A stretch of 64,000 nucleotides of DNA from NCBI GenBank assembly GCA_018061025.1, contig JAGOUY010000012.1, forward strand, positions 1 to 64,000, given 5' to 3'. A program made the position numbers and the translations under genes. The notes beneath the pieces were generated by a model. It made no database searches. It was given only the letters and a program-made list of their open reading frames with translations, and was not told where the DNA came from. This DNA comes from Patescibacteria group bacterium (GTDB lineage Bacteria; Patescibacteriota; Patescibacteriia; 2-12-FULL-60-25). Below, in pieces: positions 15,756 to 23,828 of this stretch. Position 1 is the stretch's first letter. Each line of letters starts with the position of its first letter.

Positions 15756-17393
15756 CTATTGAGACGCCGAAATCTGAGAATCGGTCGCATCCACGTCTGG
15801 GAGGGTGGCGCGCCGCTTCCAGACCCGTTCGCGGATGAGGCGTAGGATCTCCTCCCATTCATGGATGCGCGTAAAATGTGCGACAAGACCATAGACAAGG
15901 ACGCACACGAGTCCGGAAAGGCCCGCCTGAAGGACGACTTGCCAGGTGAAGCGCAGTGGGAAGATCGTACCAATCACATGACGGACGAGATAACCCGCGA
16001 TGAGACTCGTAAGCAATGCCAGTACGAGCTTCCAGACATCTTTCCAAGGATTTTTATATTCTATTATTTTACGTTGTACCAACAACCAATACAACCCGAT
16101 CCCCTGCACCACGGCGGCTAACGAAAAGGCGATGGCCAACCCAGCGACCCCGAAGTGGGCACGGAGCAAGAACGCGGCTGCGATATTCACGACCTCTGCG
16201 ACAACTCCAACGAGGAGTGGAATGCGTACGCTTTGATAGGCGTACCAGACACGCGCAAAGAGGGGCACGAGGGCTTGGGCGGGTAGGGAGACGGCAAACC
16301 ATCCGACGAGGAGGGCGGTTTGGCGTGTGTCATTCCAGTCAAAGGCGCCCTGACCGAGCAACAAGCGCACAACCTGCGCACGCAAGAGGATGAGCCAGGC
16401 AGCCAAAGGGAGGATGAGGAAGAGTACCTGTCTCGCGACCGTCGTCACGAGCTGTGTTGTTTGCTGACGGTCTTTTTTAGCGGCGGCCTCTGCGAGAGCG
16501 GGCAAAGCGGCAACAGCGAATGAAATACCGATCAATCCGAGTGGTACACTTTGAACATTGTTCGCAAAGGACAAAACGGATACGGAACCATCGCCGAGAG
16601 AAGAAGCGAGAGCGAGGAGAATGAGTAAATTCAATTGCGTGATGGCGAGCCCCAGAGTCCGTGGCCCCATGAGGACAAGCAGGCGACGCAAGCGAAGATC
16701 GTGACGTTTGGGAAGAGCAAATCGCAAGGCACGCGCACGTAGGACGGGCCAGGCCTGTATAAGGGCGTGAAAGGCCGCGCCGATGACGACCCCGAATGCG
16801 ACCCCGCGAATGCCGAATGAAGGCGCGAGACAAACGATCCCAAAGATAATGCCGAGATTATAAAAAATAGGTGCGAGGGCGAACGCTAAGAACCGTTTGG
16901 TTGCCTGCAACACCCCTCCCATAACGGCGGATAACGCCAATAACAGAGGCGAGAGGGCCATGATACGCGTGAGTGCGACTGTTTCCGCGGCTTGAGCGGA
17001 AGAAAATCCTGAGACGGTGGCGGGCACAATCCAGGGTGCGGCGATGATCAGAAAAATACAGACGAACAACATCACCCCCGCGACAAGACTCAATGTCCGT
17101 CCTGCAAAAAGCGCGGCTCCCTCCTCCCCTTCTTGCTCTCGGCATTCTGTCAGGACAGGAATAAAGCCCGCCGTGAGGGCTCCGACAATTAATAAATTAT
17201 AAAGCGCATCCGGCCAACGGAAAGCGGCGTAATAGGTATCCAAGGCGACTCCCGCGCCAAAATGAGAAGCGAGTAACCGATCACGTACCAGACCAGCGAC
17301 ACGGGAAAGAAGGGACGCGATCCCCAAAAGCATCGCAGCGGAGGTCACGTGCGTGGTTTGACGATGAAATAAACGCGGCAGAAAACGGAGCAT
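15756..17393 (-). CDS. murJ: Lipid II flippase MurJ (MviN family)
   Basis: Moves lipid II across the cytoplasmic membrane for peptidoglycan synthesis. 545 aa with about 14 membrane segments. N-terminal family signature GIASLLSRVAGLVRDRLLAS and substrate-cavity region FRWPDALYNLLIVGALTAGFIPVL. The C-terminal tail is basic and cytoplasmic. Its start is 3 nt after the Rieske gene stop, so it is co-transcribed with it. The window holds mraY, murG, ftsW, murD and uppS elsewhere. Confidence 0.95.
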   Translation of the reverse strand: MLRFLPRLFHRQTTHVTSAAMLLGIASLLSRVAGLVRDRLLASHFGAGVALDTYYAAFRWPDALYNLLIVGALTAGFIPVLTECREQEGEEGAALFAGRTLSLVAGVMLFVCIFLIIAAPWIVPATVSGFSSAQAAETVALTRIMALSPLLLALSAVMGGVLQATKRFLAFALAPIFYNLGIIFGIVCLAPSFGIRGVAFGVVIGAAFHALIQAWPVLRARALRFALPKRHDLRLRRLLVLMGPRTLGLAITQLNLLILLALASSLGDGSVSVLSFANNVQSVPLGLIGISFAVAALPALAEAAAKKDRQQTTQLVTTVARQVLFLILPLAAWLILLRAQVVRLLLGQGAFDWNDTRQTALLVGWFAVSLPAQALVPLFARVWYAYQSVRIPLLVGVVAEVVNIAAAFLLRAHFGVAGLAIAFSLAAVVQGIGLYWLLVQRKIIEYKNPWKDVWKLVLALLTSLIAGYLVRHVIGTIFPLRFTWQVVLQAGLSGLVCVLVYGLVAHFTRIHEWEEILRLIRERVWKRRATLPDVDATDSQISASQ

Positions 17394-17396
17394 GTC

Positions 17397-17747
17397 TTAA
17401 AAATCGAACGGATCAGGGGGAAGTTCTAGGGTCGCGAATAATTGGTCGCCTTCAATGGTCAGTGAGATCGGGGTGAGCATACTCCCTGCGGGCGCTTGCC
17501 CATGAAGCACCTTGCCCGTAGCAGGATCAAACTCGGCTTCATGCCAGCGACAACGAAAGCGCGGCACACCTCCTGCTTGTTTGAGTTCAACGGGCCCACC
17601 CATGTGCGTGCATTTATTTACAAAGGCCTTGATCGTGCCGCCGTCATTATACGCAATCCCCTGCGCAAGCCCAAACTGAAAGGTCTTGGTATGTCCAGGC
17701 AAGATTTCACCGACACGGGCAACGGGTAATTTTCGCGTGATCGCCAT
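17397..17747 (-). CDS. Rieske [2Fe-2S] ferredoxin-like protein
   Basis: 116-aa single-domain Rieske protein. Both cluster-binding boxes are present: CTHMGG (Cys, His) and CRWHEAEFD (Cys, His), spaced as in soluble Rieske ferredoxins. Basic start MAITRKLPVARVGEIL and no membrane anchor, so a cytoplasmic electron carrier is likely. No oxygenase or cytochrome partner lies nearby; its neighbours are murJ and a glycosyltransferase, so the redox partner is unknown. Confidence 0.9.
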   Translation of the reverse strand: MAITRKLPVARVGEILPGHTKTFQFGLAQGIAYNDGGTIKAFVNKCTHMGGPVELKQAGGVPRFRCRWHEAEFDPATGKVLHGQAPAGSMLTPISLTIEGDQLFATLELPPDPFDF

Positions 17748-17772
17748 AGCAATATTTTATTATTTTAATTTA

Positions 17773-18765
17773 TTATTTTTTGTAACGACGCAAAATATCG
17801 GCCACGATCATCGCGGTTTCATCAGGATAGTCAACAGGAACGCGTTCATCACTGGTGAGCCACGATTCTACCTTTTCAACAAAGTCTGCCCCAACATCCT
17901 CGAGCGTAGCGACTCCCATGCGGCGAAGCGCTTCCGCATTACACAACTGCTCGTACTGTCCCTTCATGGGAATGACAAGCAATTTCTTGCCCAAAAAGAG
18001 AGCCTCCGCAGCGGTTTCAAAGCCACCAGCGGTAATGACTCCGGTACACGTTTCTAAACTGGTTAAGAATTTCTCTGCGTTCACGGGCGAAACGCTCACG
18101 TTCCCCTGCTCATATGGAGCCTGGACGTGCTTGGAAAAGACCTTCCACTCGATGCCGCGAATGCGTTGGAATTCACGTGCGAGGACACGATCATCATGCG
18201 CAGGTAAATAGACCGTGACTTGAGGGCGTGCAACCGGCGTGAGACGACGAACTTCCGTGCGGATGATGGGGGTATGAATGAAGGTGTCGTACCGCTGAAA
18301 ATGGAATCCGATGGTTTCTGTGCCAGGAGCGAAGTAGCGCATGACGAGTTCTGATACGCTCGGGCCATCAGAAGGACGTGGGGTTTTTGGCGATAAGAAC
18401 GCGGCTTGGTTGCTCATGGCAACGCAAGGAATATGATGGAGCTGGGCGGTCCAGGCACTGATCGGCTCAAAATCGCTGATCACGAGATCGTAATCTTTAA
18501 TCGGAAATGAGCGCAGGTTTTTTATAAAACTCGCGAGATGCAACTCTTTAATAGTACGTGCGTAATCAATGCCCCCATTCTTCCCAAAAAAGAACCCTAG
18601 GCCATCGAGTTTATACGTCCAGGGCTCGCCGAGGCTTACTTCGGAGTGAAGACCGCTCACGAGCGTGTCTACTTGCTGATCATAGTCTTTAAGACAACGA
18701 AACACATCGCGCGCACGGCTGATGTGACCATTTCCCGTTCCTTGGACGGCCAGTAGAATTCGCAT
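17773..18765 (-). CDS. Glycosyltransferase, MJ1255/TIGR00661-like family
   Basis: 330-aa GT-B-fold transferase. N-terminal acceptor motif VQGTGNGHISRARDVFRCL. The C-terminal donor-binding part has ITAGGFETAAEALFLGKKLL and a PMKGQYEQLCNAEALRRMG motif, as in UDP-sugar-using MurG/UGT relatives. No membrane segment. Acceptor unknown; being between a small unknown gene and the Rieske-murJ pair may hint at a glycolipid or envelope sugar. The family call rests on motif order, not on a search. Confidence 0.8.
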   Translation of the reverse strand: MRILLAVQGTGNGHISRARDVFRCLKDYDQQVDTLVSGLHSEVSLGEPWTYKLDGLGFFFGKNGGIDYARTIKELHLASFIKNLRSFPIKDYDLVISDFEPISAWTAQLHHIPCVAMSNQAAFLSPKTPRPSDGPSVSELVMRYFAPGTETIGFHFQRYDTFIHTPIIRTEVRRLTPVARPQVTVYLPAHDDRVLAREFQRIRGIEWKVFSKHVQAPYEQGNVSVSPVNAEKFLTSLETCTGVITAGGFETAAEALFLGKKLLVIPMKGQYEQLCNAEALRRMGVATLEDVGADFVEKVESWLTSDERVPVDYPDETAMIVADILRRYKK

Positions 18766-18778
18766 ACTACTTCTATCG

Positions 18779-19294
18779 CTAAATTCTTGCTGTACGGTTC
18801 AACTCCTTGGCTAATTGAGTCAGTACTTGAGTCGCATCTCCCATTTGCTGTGCCAGCTCACAGGCACGATTAAATCCAATTACTGCTTCACCCCGCTGTA
18901 AATGATCTACATAACTTGCAGACCCTCCTTTTTGGTTCAGTTGCGGAAAACTTATCGTATACCCGTAACCGGATGTCTGGCCACTTTGGCAGAGTATACG
19001 AACTCCGTTAACTTCTGTATTTTGCTCAAATTCTCTTTCTCTTACGTGTGCCCAAGAAATTTCTCCGGTTCGCTCCTTTGCAGCAGATACACGATATATC
19101 GATATATCTTTGTTGTGACTAATCTCATCATTCGGAATCGTTTTGAGCCATTGCACAACCTCCATTGCTTTCTCTTCTGTCATCTCTTCAAGACCCTCTT
19201 CTAACGTTGCGCGATGTTCAGGATTGGCAATATTTAAGAGGCTAAGAGCCTGCTTCCATGGGGAAACGATCTTTTCACGAGGGATTACTTCCAT
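18779..19294 (-). CDS. Hypothetical protein, 171 aa
   Basis: Not recognised. Soluble. Helical N-terminal half (RATLEEGLEEMTEEKAMEVVQWL), a short beta-rich middle (YGYTISFPQLNQ) and a helical end (FNRACELAQQMGDATQVLTQ). It lies 13 nt before the glycosyltransferase. A TATAAT is seen about 21 nt upstream of its start, giving a short leader without a Shine-Dalgarno. Confidence 0.6.
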   Translation of the reverse strand: MEVIPREKIVSPWKQALSLLNIANPEHRATLEEGLEEMTEEKAMEVVQWLKTIPNDEISHNKDISIYRVSAAKERTGEISWAHVREREFEQNTEVNGVRILCQSGQTSGYGYTISFPQLNQKGGSASYVDHLQRGEAVIGFNRACELAQQMGDATQVLTQLAKELNRTARI

Positions 19295-19360
19295 AAAAAT
19301 CTACGTTAAATCTTATTATACCCCCATTAAACGCGGTGCACTTAGACTTGGCAAGAAGCT

Positions 19361-19816
19361 TTATTTGCTTACAATTGCCCAGCTTGCGATTCCCGCGGCC
19401 ACCGCGACGTTCATCGACTCTTTCACTCCTTGTTGTGTGATTTTAATCACTCCTCCATCACATGCGGAGAGTAACGAGGGCGGGATACCCGTCACTTCGG
19501 TTCCGAGGAGAAGAGCGAGACGGTCAGGGGCAACGAACTCTTTTAGATCAACGGCTTCTGGCGTCAACTCCAAGGCATAGACAGGGACGCCTGCTTTTTT
19601 CAAGGTCGCAATTACTTTTTCTACATCCGTGTATTGCTCCCATACGACAGAATGCTCTGCGCCTAAGGCGACTTTGCTGATTTTTTCATCGGGAGGAGCG
19701 GGGGTGTAGCCCGTGAGCCAAAGCTTGGACACCCCTAAGGAATCCGCGGTACGAAACAGCGAACCAACATTCTCTCGCGAGCGAAGATCATGGGCAATAA
19801 GATGAAGTTCACGCAT
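19361..19816 (-). CDS. SpoU-family (SPOUT) RNA 2'-O-methyltransferase
   Basis: 151 aa from the ATG at 19816 (MRELHLIAHDLRSRENVGS). Upstream in-frame sequence is Arg/Pro-rich and non-coding in character, so that start is preferred. SPOUT motifs are in order: NVGSLFRTADSLGVSKLWL (motif 1), LLLGTEVTGIP (motif 2, AdoMet knot) and CDGGVIKITQQGVKESMNVA (motif 3). It methylates ribose in tRNA or rRNA; the exact target cannot be told. No separate substrate-binding N-domain is present, as in TrmL-type enzymes. Confidence 0.9.
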   Translation of the reverse strand: MRELHLIAHDLRSRENVGSLFRTADSLGVSKLWLTGYTPAPPDEKISKVALGAEHSVVWEQYTDVEKVIATLKKAGVPVYALELTPEAVDLKEFVAPDRLALLLGTEVTGIPPSLLSACDGGVIKITQQGVKESMNVAVAAGIASWAIVSK

Positions 19817-19883
19817 ACACATCTGTCTGAAAAAAATACGACCTCGGGAGTGGCCCAAGGAGGTGAGAGGAAAAGAATTGACC

Positions 19884-20084
19884 TTAGTCGCAGCAGCCGT
19901 AGCCGTAGCCGCCACCGGTTGAAGACGCGGGCGATCCCTCTGGATCGAGAGGATAGGTTGCGCGGCGCTCAGGCGCTGCGTCACTGGAATCTGGGACAAG
20001 GAGCCTGGGATGCGGAGGCGCCTCCGTGGCCTTGTCGGCGGCAGCGGCGAGAGGCGCTGCGACCCGTTCTGGATCACTGGACAT
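19884..20084 (-). CDS. Small protein with Gly/Tyr/Cys tail, 66 aa
   Basis: Not recognised. It starts at 20084 (MSSDPERVAAPLAAAADKA), with GAGGTG about 5 nt upstream. A longer TTG start at 20138 would give 84 aa and overlap the 34-aa ORF stop. The body is disordered and proline-rich. The C-terminus TGGGYGYGCCD is striking and recalls leader-core layouts of modified peptides, but no modifying enzyme is nearby. Last gene of a three-gene minus-strand unit. Confidence 0.45.
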   Translation of the reverse strand: MSSDPERVAAPLAAAADKATEAPPHPRLLVPDSSDAAPERRATYPLDPEGSPASSTGGGYGYGCCD

Positions 20085-20134
20085 GAAACACCTCAACTTT
20101 CGCCTTCTTTTTTTATCAAGCCAATCGACATCCG

Positions 20135-20239
20135 TCAACCTAAATCATGCAAAACGTCTTTACCTAAAACAAAAAGAGCACCCAGTGAGATAGCGGGAGA
20201 AACCGGCGTCTCAATAAGGATGCGAAGCAGAGGTGTCAT
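20135..20239 (-). CDS. Hydrophobic 34-aa ORF coupled to the receiver-like gene
   Basis: Its ATG overlaps the upstream stop as ATGA. Sequence begins MTPLLRILIETPVSPAIS and continues LGALFVLGKDVLHDLG: hydrophobic but too short and Pro-containing to be sure of a membrane helix. Only the overlap supports it. Confidence 0.35.
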   Translation of the reverse strand: MTPLLRILIETPVSPAISLGALFVLGKDVLHDLG

Positions 20240-20661
20240 TTAATCATTCTTCCTACCATCTCTACAAAACGTCGAGGATCGCGGTAATCGCTCTTTGCGA
20301 GAGCATACAACCCCCTATCGTTATCGTTCCAGTCAGGAACAAGGTCTCTCCAGTGTGTAAAAAGGAGGCGCGACGTATGAGGGTACATACGCTCTAGTTC
20401 ACGGATCACTACCCTCCCCGTCGCCATTCCTCCCAACAGGTCAGGATCATGAATGTTGAACACCGTTCCGGGCGGCATCACCATCTCCGTGATGAATAGA
20501 TTCCATGTTCTACTATGATCCACGGCCACACGCATGAACTCATCAACATCTGTCGTGAAACATACATTCGCACCCCAGGCCGTAAGCTCATCTTCGTAGC
20601 GAGCTACGCTGATTCTGTTAGGATCGACCCAGAGAATAGATGGACCATCCCTTTCACTCAT
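20236..20661 (-). CDS. Degenerate response-regulator receiver domain protein (Glu at the phosphorylation site)
   Basis: 141-aa stand-alone receiver-like protein. The beta1 acidic pocket is WVDPN (only Asp13 kept). The phosphoacceptor position holds Glu59 (FITEMVMPPG) instead of Asp; Thr102 (LLFTHWRD) and Lys123 (LAKSDY) are retained. Glu there usually mimics or replaces phosphorylation, so activation by a kinase is unlikely. The EMxMPPG...GG..TGRVVIREL pattern resembles receiver-like proteins with a partner-sensing role. A strong AAGGAGG site precedes the ATG. It heads a unit with two small ORFs. Confidence 0.7.
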   Translation of the reverse strand: MSERDGPSILWVDPNRISVARYEDELTAWGANVCFTTDVDEFMRVAVDHSRTWNLFITEMVMPPGTVFNIHDPDLLGGMATGRVVIRELERMYPHTSRLLFTHWRDLVPDWNDNDRGLYALAKSDYRDPRRFVEMVGRMIK

Positions 20662-20775
20662 CGCTGTCCTCCTTCCTTGAGAACACCCGTACCTTATCTA
20701 GCCCTATCTATAAATACAAGTGACATTCAAATTACATCTTCACCAAGAAAACCTTCGTATAAAATAGAAGACCGC

Positions 20776-20806
20776 GCCACCCGAGAGATGAAGCCCGAGT
20801 GGCGGG
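20776..20806 (-). terminator. Rho-independent terminator of the 144-aa gene
   Basis: On the minus strand CGCCACTCG...CGGGTGGCG forms a 9-bp stem (one T-G pair), followed by a T-rich tract, about 20 nt after the stop at 20826. Confidence 0.65.
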
Positions 20807-20825
20807 TCTTCGTGGGGGACGCGGT

Positions 20826-21260
20826 TTAATCCTTGGCGGGTTCGAAGAGGACGACGCAGCGAGCGAACTCGCCACCCAGGATCCTGTCACGGAAGAGCTT
20901 GAGCGCCGTGACGTTCCGTGCGCTGTACACGAGCTTGCAGCCGCCGGGGCGGGAGCTGACGGAGTAGTCGGTGATCTCCACCTGTGCCGCGGCGCTCAGC
21001 GAGCGGAAGCGGCCGAGACGGAGGTTGGGGCGGGTCGGGCTGGATCCCTCGACGAACTCCAGTCTGGTTACGCTCACGACCTTCGTCTGGAGCTCCGGGG
21101 GCAGAGTCGGCCGCGCGTCGTCCAGCTCCATGAAGAACTCTCCGGAGTTCTGCCCGACGCCGATCTTGACCTCCTGACCAGCGCGCTGGACGATGAGCTG
21201 CCAGCCAGCGCACTTGTCCTGACGCAGAGTGAGGCCAGTAACCCTGAAATATGCACGCAT
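20826..21260 (-). CDS. Hypothetical GC-rich protein, 144 aa
   Basis: Not recognised. Start at 21260 (MRAYFRVTGLTLRQDKCAG) is fixed by an AAGGAG site 7 nt upstream; the longer in-frame ATG would lie within the leader and operator region. Beta-rich, with regularly spaced strands (VSVTRLEFVEG, AAQVEITDYSVSSR, CKLVYSAR) and a helix-strand end (TALKLFRDRILGGEFARCVVLF). Noticeably GC-richer than its neighbours. It has a consensus promoter at 21344-21372 and an inverted repeat across it, so it may be tightly regulated. Confidence 0.7.
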   Translation of the reverse strand: MRAYFRVTGLTLRQDKCAGWQLIVQRAGQEVKIGVGQNSGEFFMELDDARPTLPPELQTKVVSVTRLEFVEGSSPTRPNLRLGRFRSLSAAAQVEITDYSVSSRPGGCKLVYSARNVTALKLFRDRILGGEFARCVVLFEPAKD

Positions 21261-21318
21261 GTTCGACTCCTTGATCAGCCCAGGTTTTTTTCTGGGTCTG
21301 CCATGGTTTGTCCGCACC

Positions 21319-21365
21319 AACCGCATGTTGGCAAAGACGATATATCATATATAAAACATGCGGTT
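21319..21365. promoter_or_regulatory. Perfect 11-bp inverted repeat across the promoter (possible operator)
   Basis: AACCGCATGTT at 21319-21329 and its exact reverse complement at 21355-21365. The right arm lies between -35 and -10, and the left arm just past the expected transcription start. Confidence 0.5.
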
Positions 21366-21372
21366 TTGTCAA
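21344..21372 (-). promoter_or_regulatory. Consensus-like promoter TTGACA-N17-TATGAT
   Basis: Exact -35, 17-bp spacer and near-perfect -10 on the minus strand, giving a leader of about 75 nt to the ATG at 21260. Confidence 0.8.
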
Positions 21373-21445
21373 TGGCGGCTTCATAATTTTTATCTAAAAT
21401 AAGCCAAAACTAGACTATTTTTTCATTTCCGGCTACTGTCCCTCC

Positions 21446-22816
21446 ATGAAATTTGGAGATGACTTGCAAGGACGGATTGAGCGCATGGATGAGAAAGGCC
21501 GTGGCGTTTTTACGTATCAAATGCCGCATATCGCAGATGGGACGCGGCAAGTTGCTGTCCCCTTTACGACCACCGGGGATGAGATAGATGCGACCTTTAT
21601 GAAACGTGACCAAGGGAATTGGATCGCGAGTCTTAAGGAGGTTACACATCCGTCTTCAGATCGTGTTACCGCTCCTTGCCCACATGCAGGCGTTTGTGGC
21701 GGCTGCTTATGGCAGCACATGAGCTATCCGGCACAACTTGAGTTGAAACGCACGCAAATCAACCAAGCCTTGGAACGTGCTGGCCACGAAGAACGCCTTA
21801 AAGACGTTGTTCCCTCAACCAATACCCTGCACTACCGTAACCGCATGGATTACGTGGTGGGTTGGCAAGGGACGGTGGGACTTAAAGAGTATGGTTCTTG
21901 GAATCGCTATTTGGATTTACAGACATGTCTCCTATTAGATGATGCGACGCCGACGATCTTGCAACACGTACGCGACTGGATGAAGGAACATGAACTCGCT
22001 GCGTGGGATGCGCGTCGGCATACGGGGTTGATTCGATATTGCGTCATCCGCTTAGGCAAGAATACAAATGAACGGATGGTAACGATCATTGTCAAAGACG
22101 CGGCCGCGATTTCTGAGACGGCTCGCAAGGGGCTCACGGATCGACTCGCTCCTCTCACAACCACACTCTATCTCGGTGAGAATCCGGAGATTACAGACTT
22201 GTCACTTGCGAAGACATTGACATTGCTTCATGGCAAGGAATATCTCAGCGAAGAAGTGAATGGACTTCGGTATCTCGTCCATCCAAACTCCTTCTTCCAA
22301 ACCAATTCAGACATGGCCGCAACATTGCAGACGACCGTGTTACGCTTTCTTGGCCTTGATCGAGCCGTCTCCCCCTCCCCTTCTCCCTTCGTCATGGACT
22401 TATATTGTGGATCAGGATTCTTCGGGATTGCGTGTGCGAAAGCGGGGGCGAGAGTTTATGGACATGAACTGGATGCGCCTGCGATCGAACTCGCTCAAAA
22501 GAATGCGATTGAGAACGACGTCGCAGAACAAGCGACCTTTGGGGCAGGGCCAGCGGAAGACTTGGATTGGAAAGCCCTTAGCCCTGATGCGGTGATTATT
22601 GATCCTCCTCGCTCAGGCCTGCATCCCCGCGCCTTGGAGATGCTGCTCGAAAAGAAACCTCCTACCATCGTCTACGTTTCGTGCAGCTATCGGCGTTTGG
22701 TGGAAGAATTGAAGCAATTTAAAACGTTATATCGAGTAGAAGCCATAGAGGCACTCGATCTTTTTCCACAAACGCCCCATGTAGAAGTTGTAACCAAGCT
22801 TGTGCGCATCACGTAA
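21446..22816 (+). CDS. rlmD: 23S rRNA (uracil-5-)-methyltransferase, RumA/TrmA family
   Basis: 456 aa. N-terminal TRAM-like region (LQGRIERMDEKGRGVFTYQM). [4Fe-4S] cysteines in CPHAGVCGGC (C-x5-C-x2-C) plus the fourth Cys in LDLQTCLLL. AdoMet motif VMDLYCGSGFFGIACAKAG, motif IIDPPRSGLHPRAL, and the catalytic Cys in IVYVSCSYRRL. It makes 5-methyluridine in rRNA with AdoMet; the exact site (U747 or U1939 type) cannot be settled. TACTGT 6 nt before the ATG suggests a leaderless start. Confidence 0.9.
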   Translation: MKFGDDLQGRIERMDEKGRGVFTYQMPHIADGTRQVAVPFTTTGDEIDATFMKRDQGNWIASLKEVTHPSSDRVTAPCPHAGVCGGCLWQHMSYPAQLELKRTQINQALERAGHEERLKDVVPSTNTLHYRNRMDYVVGWQGTVGLKEYGSWNRYLDLQTCLLLDDATPTILQHVRDWMKEHELAAWDARRHTGLIRYCVIRLGKNTNERMVTIIVKDAAAISETARKGLTDRLAPLTTTLYLGENPEITDLSLAKTLTLLHGKEYLSEEVNGLRYLVHPNSFFQTNSDMAATLQTTVLRFLGLDRAVSPSPSPFVMDLYCGSGFFGIACAKAGARVYGHELDAPAIELAQKNAIENDVAEQATFGAGPAEDLDWKALSPDAVIIDPPRSGLHPRALEMLLEKKPPTIVYVSCSYRRLVEELKQFKTLYRVEAIEALDLFPQTPHVEVVTKLVRIT

Positions 22817-22849
22817 CCTGCTATAGTCAGTCTATCTTTACTTACTTGC

Positions 22850-22893
22850 CATCCTGAATACCGACGCTTGGTCGGCTATCCTCAGAATGACAG
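22850..22893. repeat. Imperfect palindromic intergenic element
   Basis: CATCCTGA...TCAGAATGA flanks the hairpin CCGAC-gctt-GGTCGG. The outer part resembles the CATTCTGAGG fragment seen at 50566-50575. It lies in the 89-nt gap before era, with TGCTATAGT at its left. Confidence 0.5.
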
Positions 22894-22905
22894 CTCACCT
22901 CAACT

Positions 22906-23781
22906 ATGACTACCTCAAAAAAATCTGGATTCGTGACACTCGTTGGTCGCTCTAACGTTGGAAAATCCACCCTGTTAAACGCGCTCATCGGCACAAAAGT
23001 TGCCATTGTCACTCCCCGTCCTCAAACCACACGTGAGCCGGTCCGGGGTATTTTTAGCGAAAAACGTGGACAGCTCGTGTTCGTGGATACTCCAGGCGTC
23101 TTTTTAGGCAAAAACGATGTTTTATCAAAACATTTAAACACGGTCGTCGATACCCAATTGGAGGGAATCGATACGATTGTGTATGTCGTGGATCCAGGAC
23201 GCGAACCAGGACCAGAAGAAGAGATGATCCAACAAAAATTACGTGCGCTCACGACGCCCATCGTCATGGTCATTAACAAAAGTGACCTCACCGAGGCGCA
23301 ACGTCCGTTCTTACATGTCGCTCGCGATATCGATGTTGGGCAACTCAGCACCTTAGAAATTTCTGCCTTGCGGGGAACAGATGTTAATCGTTTGGTGGAT
23401 ACCTTGTTCGCACTCGTTCCTGAGGGTGAGGCGCACTATCCAGCCGAGCAACGCACGGATCTCACCCATCCACGTTGGCTAGCGGAACTGATTCGGGAAA
23501 AATGTTTTCTGCATTTACGTGAAGAAGTTCCCTATTCGATCCATGTGGAAGTGCAGCAGCTTGAAGAACGAAACCCAGAACTTATGTACGCGGCTGCCAT
23601 GATTTTCACCTCGGATGAACGGTATAAACGGATGATTATTGGCGCAGGTGGGAGCATGCTTAAAACGATTGGGAGCGATGTGCGCAAAGAATGGCAAGCC
23701 TCTACGAACCGTCGCCTCTACCTTGATTTACAAGTGTCAGTCGATCCTAAATGGATGGTGCGCGTGACGCAACAAATGTAA
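22906..23781 (+). CDS. era: GTPase Era
   Basis: Essential GTPase that binds the 3' end of 16S rRNA in 30S assembly. 291 aa, normal length. G1 GRSNVGKST, switch region TPRPQTTREPVRGIF (the usual His after TTR is replaced by Glu), G3 DTPGVFLGK, G4 NKSDL, and a C-terminal KH domain with IIGAGGSMLKTIGSDVRKE. It is a single gene with a strong terminator behind it. Confidence 0.97.
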   Translation: MTTSKKSGFVTLVGRSNVGKSTLLNALIGTKVAIVTPRPQTTREPVRGIFSEKRGQLVFVDTPGVFLGKNDVLSKHLNTVVDTQLEGIDTIVYVVDPGREPGPEEEMIQQKLRALTTPIVMVINKSDLTEAQRPFLHVARDIDVGQLSTLEISALRGTDVNRLVDTLFALVPEGEAHYPAEQRTDLTHPRWLAELIREKCFLHLREEVPYSIHVEVQQLEERNPELMYAAAMIFTSDERYKRMIIGAGGSMLKTIGSDVRKEWQASTNRRLYLDLQVSVDPKWMVRVTQQM

Positions 23782-23782
23782 C

Positions 23783-23821
23783 AAAAAAGATCCGCTCTCG
23801 AGAAGGAGTGGATCTTTTTTT
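23783..23821 (+). terminator. Rho-independent terminator of era
   Basis: AAAAAAGATCC paired with GGATCTTTTTT, 11-bp outer stem and 7-T run. Probably serves the convergent YceI-like gene as well. Confidence 0.9.
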
Positions 23822-23828
23822 GACTCGT

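Noticed and set aside
15386..15838. Long plus-strand ORF opposite the coiled-coil gene
   Set aside because: It mirrors the repetitive Ala/Arg codons of the minus-strand gene, which has a signal peptide and terminator; the plus frame also runs into murJ.
20799..21386. 195-aa plus-strand ORF and two other frames over the 144-aa GC-rich gene
   Set aside because: High GC leaves all frames open; only the minus frame from 21260 has a promoter, Shine-Dalgarno and terminator in register.
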